Positions 57,047 through 64,000 of a stretch of DNA of 64,000 bases are shown here, in pieces. This DNA comes from Nephromyces sp. MM_2019 (lineage: Eukaryota; Apicomplexa; Aconoidasida; Nephromycida), in the NCBI GenBank assembly GCA_015657535.1, contig JADHZB010000816.1, forward strand, positions 20,802 to 84,801. The letters are read 5' to 3'. The notes under the pieces are model-generated. The model had not been told where the DNA came from. It searched no databases and saw nothing but the letters and a program-made list of their open reading frames with translations. The position numbers were made by a program, and so were the translations under genes. Every line of letters starts with the position of its first letter. Within the stretch, counting starts at the first letter, position 1.

Positions 57047-58376
57047 TTATGAGCTAAATGATGATAGAATTTCAGTTGAGAGTTTCAAGGCTTTAAGAAG
57101 GTTTTTGATCCCAAAAACATAATCTTTGTCTGTTGATTTAGTCCACAAAGTAACATTGGCAAAATCGATCATCCTTATCATAACATGTGAAGAGATGTCA
57201 GAATTATATTCAATAGAAGTGTCTGCAACAAACAATAGACTTGAACCATAAAATGCTATTAGATCTTGCTCTTCCATGATATCCAATATCGATCTTAATT
57301 GCTGCTCCAGATATTTAGATACCTTAAATGAAATTATAGGTGACTTGAATGCCAGTAAGAATTTCTTGAATATCGATTTAGCATACTGTTCGATAGTAAG
57401 TGGATTCCCCTCAACCGAATCTGCAGAAGAACGAGATCCACCATCAATTTTAATCGAGTCTCCAAGATGATTGAAGCCAACCATCCCCGAAAAAGAAAAG
57501 CCAAGTGTTGGCATGGAACGGCTCAAGGCCTTTTTTTCAGCTCTTGCCTTCTTAGATTCAGATGCGTCATCACCATGTAGCCTTTTCCCTATATAATACA
57601 CAAATTTTTGGTATATAAATAACTTTAAAATTTTTTATAATACAAAATAGTCATTCTAAAACTTAAAATAGATCCTATAATATTTCAATTATTTCTGATA
57701 ACAACTGACCCATTTTAATATCCAGAATCAATGGAAATTTCAATGTGAAGTTGAGATTTATCATTTTTATTATATTCATTTGTTTTTTTGTTTCTGAATT
57801 TTTTTGCTCATATTGAATGTCCTCAAGTTCAAATGAAAAAGTTTCATAACACTGTGGTATATATTTAAGCAAGAGAATTGCAATTTTTTCGTGTTTTTCA
57901 TTAACACTTATTCCGTCGAGTGTAGATGTAGTAAATACAGAGTGATTCGGTGATAGAATTTCATTATTCTTGGATGCAGGTGTAATGTAGATAGAAGAAC
58001 CTAAAGAAAGAGTGCGAAATATTGATTTATCCTTTGAGATCTTCGCCAAGTTCTCAATAAGATTGTTTTCACTTTTAATTTCATTTGCCTTTTCCTTTCC
58101 AATTAGGCGTGATAATGAATTATATGACTTGAGAGGTCTCTTAGCTAAGAGATGCAGTACTGAATAAAACTTAGCTTCCTTTGCGCTTGTCAACTTTAAT
58201 ATATAATATGGTTTACCTAGAAAATTAGGATATTTGAAAAATTTATTCATATGCCCTGCTGCAAGGAGCAGTGGTGTATCTTGTTCATCGTTACTGACGA
58301 ATTCTGAGCTTTGATCTATCTGATTTGTTTCTGGCCCAATATATATTTTTGGGCCTTCCACGAGATGAGAATTCAT
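57047..58376 (-). CDS. Inositol polyphosphate kinase (IPK/IP6K family), 2 exons
   Basis: Exons 58376-57710 and 57588-57047 join DIKMG to KRLHGDDA in phase, 402 aa. Phosphorylates inositol phosphates to higher or pyrophosphorylated forms. The family signature PxxxDxKxG is PLILDIKMG at about 215-223. It is followed by the HGDDAS...KKARAEKK segment typical of IP6K rather than IPMK. Near the C-terminus come AFYGSSLLFVADTS (the SSLL motif) and MIRMIDFANV, the family's metal-binding IDFAH box with Asn in place of His. The donor is GTCAGT, unusual but fixed by the frame. The N-terminal 180 residues are mostly family-atypical, though AGHMNKFFKYPN resembles the usual GGH substrate segment. Confidence 0.88.
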
Positions 58377-61242
58377 AGGTGGCTAATTTGCCTTGCTCTT
58401 AATTTCAAGGTCTTCATTTTAATCTTTACAACTGTTTGGTAGCATCTTTAAAAGCTTAAGTATAATAAATGTACAAGAGTGATAATAATTCTTGGTAAAA
58501 AGAGTGTAGCTTAATATAGTTTATTTCCCAGTTTTGTGATATATAGTAACAACTTGGAGGTAGTTCATCAAGTGACGTTATAAACCGAGGTTATAATCTC
58601 AAAAATGCTGTATGGAAGCTGTTGGTTCATAATCAATTACTAAAACTTGTAATTGAAGGACCCTAGTTAAAGGTTTTTATTCTCCTTTCACATTCAAGGT
58701 TATGAAGTTATAGTGCTTTGAGCTCTATAAATAACCATTTTGTTACTGGTACTTGATGGCATTTACTGAAAGCTTTCTATAGATCGCTAAGGTGTAAGTT
58801 TATAGAATAGGGGTTAAGGCTCCTCAATAAAATACCATTAATTCAACATTTCATAAAAATAGATTAAAATCTTTATATACTGATTGTTAGCTTTAAAATA
58901 GGGTAATAGTTGTGGTTTACAGATATAATTATATATACACATGTATATTTATTTAACTTTTACAAAGGGACCTACAAGTAACCGTAGTGGTTTTGTTTAT
59001 ACTTTTAGACTAAATCCACAAAAGAAGTTTGAAAATGAAAGAGTCACACAAGGTTCAATTATCTTCAATCTTAGTTTTTGAAGTTCATTCTAAATTTACT
59101 GTGGTAGCTGCCTATACCTAGTCCAAAGTCAATCAATCTACAGCACTTTGAAACTACCACTAAGCAAAACAAATTTTAGTAGCATAACTTAGTAATCGAA
59201 AGTAGAGAATGTATGCTTGCTAGAAACTGTGAAAAAAAAGGTTTAATAAGTTGGCAATATATTTATTTGTTGATCATGATATGTAGATTTCAAACTCGTC
59301 GTTTTTTTAAAGTAAATTCAACTTAACAAGTCTTTCCCTCCATAATGATATTTTTGTTAGGAAGCATTGGGTCTTTTTACTCAATTTGATTAAAATCTTA
59401 TAGAGCCTTATTCAGCTTAATAGATTGTAAGGAATATTAAATTTTTAAAACTTTTCTTCTGTTCTATATAAAACTTTTCTCTTTCTGCTTTAATAGATAA
59501 TTAGTAAATATTAGTTGAATTAGTGATGCCTTCCAGCTTAATTTTAACTATATAAATATGTATTCACAATTTTAAGGATTTTCAGTTGAAATTTAAGGCT
59601 AAATAAGTGGTAATTATTGCTGATTGTCACTAAATGACTCAATTTTACACAATAGAGACCAAACTTAATAAATGTTAATTTTAAATGAATTTTAAGTATA
59701 ACATAGACACTTTTCCAACTAACTCTACAAAGTAACTAGAAAATTTTCAAAATTGACAATATTCTAATAAGAAATCAGTTTTTTGTGTAAATTAAAAGGC
59801 TTTTGTTCAAAATTAAAAGCAAAAGAAAAAGCTAATGCCAAAACTATAATTCAGTCTTTGTTTTAATTATTTCTAGTGTATTTATCACATTATATACTTC
59901 TTCAGAAGGCCTTCTATATGTTAAAACGTTGATAAAGTTATAAATTTAATATTAGCTCATCAGGCTTACATCTATATTTTCTGTAACCTGCATAGGTAAT
60001 TGGGTGCTTTTGTTTACTCTCAATAAATTTTATAACTTTAAATGATACCAAGTATAATTTATTAAAAGTTTTATTATACTAAAATTTTGTATGAAATTCA
60101 AGCTCAATATGTCTTGTAAAAAGTAACCGTCACTTTTATGCTAACTTCTAAAATAATGCATGACTCATCAAAACATAAGTTCATTTATTCCAATGTCAGT
60201 TGCGTAAAATTTTATGCTGATCAACACAGCCTAATTGCATTTGTTATCTTTAATGGCTACAAAATTTATTATAAATTCTATCCCAAGCTAAATAGTTGTC
60301 ATTAAGCAAGGCACTATTTACTGTCAAGTAATCCAGGATTTGATGAAGAACACCCGAATCCTAATTAGTGGCTTAATAGAGGTTATATAAATAACACCTT
60401 ACTTTTTAAGTAAAGCGGCACTCAATCTTAGTTGCGTGATTTTAATTTCCACATTGAGGCTTTTTCTATATATCGTATTCAAAAATTAGGTCTAAGTTGG
60501 ACTCAAACGCTTGAATATGATTATCAAATAACATGGCTATTTTGGAAGTTAAAATATGCATTAGTTTACTAAAAAGCCCAATTCAATTGTTTTCAATAAA
60601 TAAGGAAACATCTCCATCAGATAGCAAGATGGCTCATAATATTGTGATTAATTATGAGCTATTACTAGTTACAAGATAATAAGTGTGATTAACTTGTATA
60701 TATTAGTTTGTGATTTCAAAAACAGGCACTGCAACTCATTATGCGATTGGAAAACATAAAATTGCTTTAACTATGGGTAAGCTTATAGAATTAATTATTC
60801 TTGCTTGAGCAGCTGTGTCCAATATAACTTTTAAGGATAAAATGGTATTCATTAGGTGGAGCTGTTTATGTTTGAGACTTATTTTGATTTTTTAAAAAGT
60901 TTTGTTCAAAGCTAGAAAAGGCTAGTTGAAGTAGAATTTAATGTTTGGTTAAAGATCTAGGATTAAAGGTGTATGTAGCTCAGTTTGACGTGTTGTAACT
61001 CAGTCTGAAGTAAGACACATAATGATCTGCCTTGCAAAGCGTAGTTATGAACAAGGGAAAATGGGACACGGTTTGCTAGTCATATAAAATGTGAAATAGT
61101 TATGTATGTCAAGTTAGATATTAAGTATTTCTTTGCAAAATTCCTAAAATTAACAATTGTAACTCGAAGCCCTTGCAGAATTAATTTTGGCTTTTTTACG
61201 TTTGTTAATTAGAATAAAAAATTAACAATACTTAGTCATAGT
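58377..61242. other. Intergenic, about 2.9 kb
   Basis: The longest empty stretch in the window. AT-rich. A short open piece near 60724-60777 (TATHYAIGKHKIAL) looks exon-like but has no partners. No RNA gene or repeat recognised. Confidence 0.35.
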
Positions 61243-62189
61243 ATGTTAAAAACTATCATAAGCTATCAAAACATTGGCCACACACTCATTAAGGATCTTT
61301 TAACCTTTTTACCAAACATCTCTATAATGCTTTCCCCTAAAGCTCTCAGTACTAATGAAGGTGGAGAAGGCCAGAATTTCGGAGGCATAAAGATCACAGG
61401 CAACCAAATTTTCTTAATATCGAACAAATCCTATGCATTCGTTAACATTAAACCTGTACTTCCTGGACATGTACTGGTATCTCCTATAGTTGAACACAAA
61501 GTATGATTGAGAATTGAATACTAAATACAGATTGAGAAATTTTCACTCTAATTAATTAGTTTTTACGCTTATATAATGTTGCTAAGATTGTATACATAAT
61601 TGCTAGAATTTGGTAAACATCAATATATAATTTTTCAAATTTATATATAACTCATCCTTTAGAGATTTGCAGATTTAAGCCATGATGAAACCAGTGATTT
61701 GATGATGATGACTCAAATTGTAGGGAAAATTTTGACTAAAGCATATGATGCATCTTCACTCTCAATTGTTATTCAGGTAGAGATAAATTCAGACATACAT
61801 CTTTTTTAATTGATTCGAATTCAAATACTTTGCTTTAATAAACCCAGCGAATTCTTATTAAAAATTTTTATGTGTTCATAGGATGGAAAAGATGCTGGAC
61901 AGTCAGTGCCACATTTGCATGTTCATGTTATGCCACGCAAAAAGGGAGATTTTCAAAATAATGATGAAATTTATGACAAATTAGAAGAAAGAGACACATC
62001 CAATGCAAATGAAAAAGAGTAAGAATTTATTGTTTTATGATACATCATGATATTTATGATCCCATTTCACAATTTGAACTATTATCCATTTTCAGGGCTA
62101 AAAATTCTAGTCCTAGTAAATACAGAACATCAGAAGAAATGGCAACGGAGGCTGAAATGTATCGTAATTATGCCGAATATTACATATGA
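61243..62189 (+). CDS. FHIT-type HIT-family hydrolase, 4 exons
   Basis: Exons 61243-61500, 61663-61776, 61882-62018 and 62096-62189; all phases agree, 200 aa. Dinucleoside polyphosphate (Ap3A) hydrolase or AMP-lyase of the histidine-triad superfamily. Features in order: [53 protein letters not shown] and the triad [14 protein letters not shown]. The FHIT-like tail is [19 protein letters not shown]. Human FHIT is 147 aa. Here a 40-residue N-terminal extension ([19 protein letters not shown]) could be an organelle leader, though an internal ATG at MLSPKAL is an alternative start. Confidence 0.92.
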
Positions 62190-63223
62190 TTTTTTAACAA
62201 TTCTTATGTCTGAAGATTAGGAGAATTCACTATTTAAAATTTAACTAATTATAGCAATCCCATAAAAATAATGATTATTCAACATGTTATTCAAATAGAT
62301 GTAATTATTATTGATCAAGTATGGATAATTATTTGCATTAGTAACTTGGCATATATAATATATACTTTTTTAGTATCAGATACAACGAGACATTAAAAGA
62401 AAACATCAGTGAATTAATAAATTTCAGCACTCTTGACTTAAAAATTAGGTAAAATTAGGTAATATTAAAAAAAATTGAATTCAAAATATTTTCCAAGGCT
62501 AAGTTAACAATTCAATATAACATGTTTTGATCCTCTTTAATTGAAAATATCTATTATATAAACTCTTTAGTCAAAAAAACTCCCAAGAAAATGTAAAGGT
62601 TAATCTGGTTTTAAGCAAAATTTTTAATTCTCCCATCTAAAATTAAGTTTTCAGCATATGGTTTCGGATTATAAATTTTAGAGATTTAATAATTTAGAAC
62701 GAGTTTATTTAAGTGTATAAATAGGCATAATTATCCCCTCAACACTGTAATTGAATAATCATTGAATTATAATTAGATTACCATTGAGATGCAACTCAAA
62801 AGTAATTAAGTTAAAATTGAAACATAATTATAATATCATTGAAATCTCCAGCAATGAATTATGTAAATTAATTATCAACAGTAAATCAAGTTAAGGTATC
62901 TAATCTGAACTATAAAAAGTTTATATATAGTTTGAGGTAGTCATAGAAGTTGTAGAGATTTCCATATAATAAAAATGTTTGTGATTAGCTTGAAAGTATA
63001 GTTTACATCCTCGAAAAAATTTTCAAATCAAATTGGTGAAATCTTAAAATGATAAACACTTGAAGCAAATGAACTTTCTAACATATTTCGATTTTACTAC
63101 TCATATATTATAGTAGTTTCTTTTTAATTTAGATCAATTCAAATAACAATCAATATCCCCTATAAAATTACTTCTCAATACACATTTTGATATATCCTAT
63201 AATGGATAAACCTTTCCATACCT
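62190..63223. other. Intergenic, about 1 kb
   Basis: AT-rich spacer after the HIT gene; nothing recognised. Confidence 0.4.
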
Positions 63224-64000
63224 ATGCAACACTTAATAAGTAACACAAGGTTGATAAGGTCCTCCTCAGGGCTATCACTATTTGAGAATGTTATAAAATC
63301 ATCTTCCAAGTATTTGTCAATACATAATGATTATAGAAATACCTCAAGCATAGTTAATACCTTACAGAGTTGGCGGACTACATCATTCGATTATATTAGT
63401 GATTTCAAAGTAATACAAATCAAATATCAAAACATAGATATAAAAAGATAAGGATTCATATGATTAATATGTATCTTAAATTCTAAATCAATATATTATC
63501 TCCATAAATACAATACAGACATTCATATGAATCTTAGGATATATCTACATATTCAATATGATCATATATATATTATCTATATGCCATATAAGTTATATTT
63601 ACTTTGCATTTAACAACCAACGATATGTCATTTCATTACAAACTTATCTAAAGAATATGATTTTTATGAGCTCTAATGTGTTATTGTATTATATGTACTT
63701 ATGATTAGATTATATATATATACATATATATAAATTCAATCGAAATTTATATTTATAAATATTTTTATTCATTTTTTATATGATATTTAAACTTGAATTT
63801 TTGATATGATTTCAGAGTGATTTATCTACTGATTACTTAATTAACAATTTCCAAAAAATAAACAAGCAAAACCCAATTACTTCCGATGATCGATATATTA
63901 AATTATTTAATAAAATAATATCCAAAAAAAATCATTGGAAAACACAAAATTTTATTAGCCTTATAGGAATGCTAAGTGAACCGGGTTAGTTAAACTACAT
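63224..64000 (+). CDS. Partial unknown gene, possibly organellar
   Basis: Exon 1, 63224-63408, ends FDYISDFK before GTAATA. Exon 2 starts at 63816 (SDLSTDYLINNFQKIN...) and reaches about 63986 (GMLSEPG before GTTAGT). The gene then leaves the window. The N-terminus (MQHLISNTRLIRSSSGLSLF) is Arg/Ser-rich without acidic residues, like a mitochondrial presequence. The second exon looks like helical-repeat sequence (YIKLFNKIISKK). No family recognised; an organellar RAP- or PPR-like protein is a guess only. Confidence 0.4.

Noticed and set aside
60724..60777. Isolated exon-like segment on the plus strand
   Set aside because: Flanked by AG and GT, but no upstream or downstream partner exons found within 2 kb.
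1..64000. CRISPR arrays, rRNA, tRNA genes and bacterial-type elements
   Set aside because: Read for these on both strands; no regularly spaced repeats, no cloverleaf with intact TTCRA arm, and no rRNA core sequence was recognised. Short tRNAs could be missed by eye.

Overview
This is AT-rich nuclear DNA from a unicellular eukaryote. Most genes are cut into many small exons by GT-AG introns of about 45-540 bp. Every exon chain I assembled reads with the standard code, TAA, TAG and TGA all being stops. Gene density is roughly one per 2.8 kb, with long AT-rich gaps. I cannot name the species. A divergent 14-3-3, a Rab11-type GTPase, an IP6K-family kinase and several signal-like or bipartite-like N-terminal leaders would suit an alveolate or another protist with a secondary plastid history, but that is inference.

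Layout. 1-4049 (-): HEATR6-like HEAT-repeat protein, running off the left edge. 5350-6737 (-): divergent 14-3-3. 7490-8326 (+): 3-methyladenine DNA glycosylase. 10366-12446 (-): mitochondrial Coa1/Tim21-like membrane protein. 14232-15379 (+): small mitochondrial-looking membrane protein. 15715-17680 (-): RluA-type pseudouridine synthase. 18133-20349 (+): TMEM184/OST-alpha family membrane protein. 20735-22333 (-): tRNA dimethylallyltransferase. 23253-25521 (+): serine hydroxymethyltransferase. 25873-26837 (-): Rab11-like GTPase. 28573-30477 (+): unknown acidic protein. 31632-33188 (-): LDAH-like alpha/beta hydrolase in ten tiny exons. 34549-37713 (+): large protein with a BTB/KCTD-like region.

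38009-39779 (-): an unusual glutaredoxin-like plus two-RRM fusion behind a signal-like leader. 40662-40927 (+): four-cysteine CHCH-like miniprotein. 42842-45199 (+): UDP-sulfoquinovose synthase (SQD1) behind a long hydrophobic or bipartite-like leader. 46491-47261 (-): PRA1 family. 49565-50425 (+): multi-pass membrane protein. 52487-53281 and 53746-54900 (-): two unknown proteins, the second with a mitochondrial-type N-terminus. 56080-56697 (+): MoaC. 57047-58376 (-): inositol polyphosphate kinase. 61243-62189 (+): FHIT-type HIT hydrolase. 63224 onward (+): partial unknown gene.

No operon logic applies. Notable themes are organelle metabolism (SHMT, MoaC, MiaA, Coa1-like, CHCH-like, SQD1) and membrane traffic (Rab11, PRA1). 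The strongest candidates for something new are the Grx-RRM fusion and the leader-bearing SQD1. The intergenic DNA carries strand-asymmetric CA-rich tracts upstream of several genes, short tandem repeats and one long imperfect hairpin. All multi-exon models were built by eye from reading frame, splice dinucleotides and family similarity, without transcript evidence.
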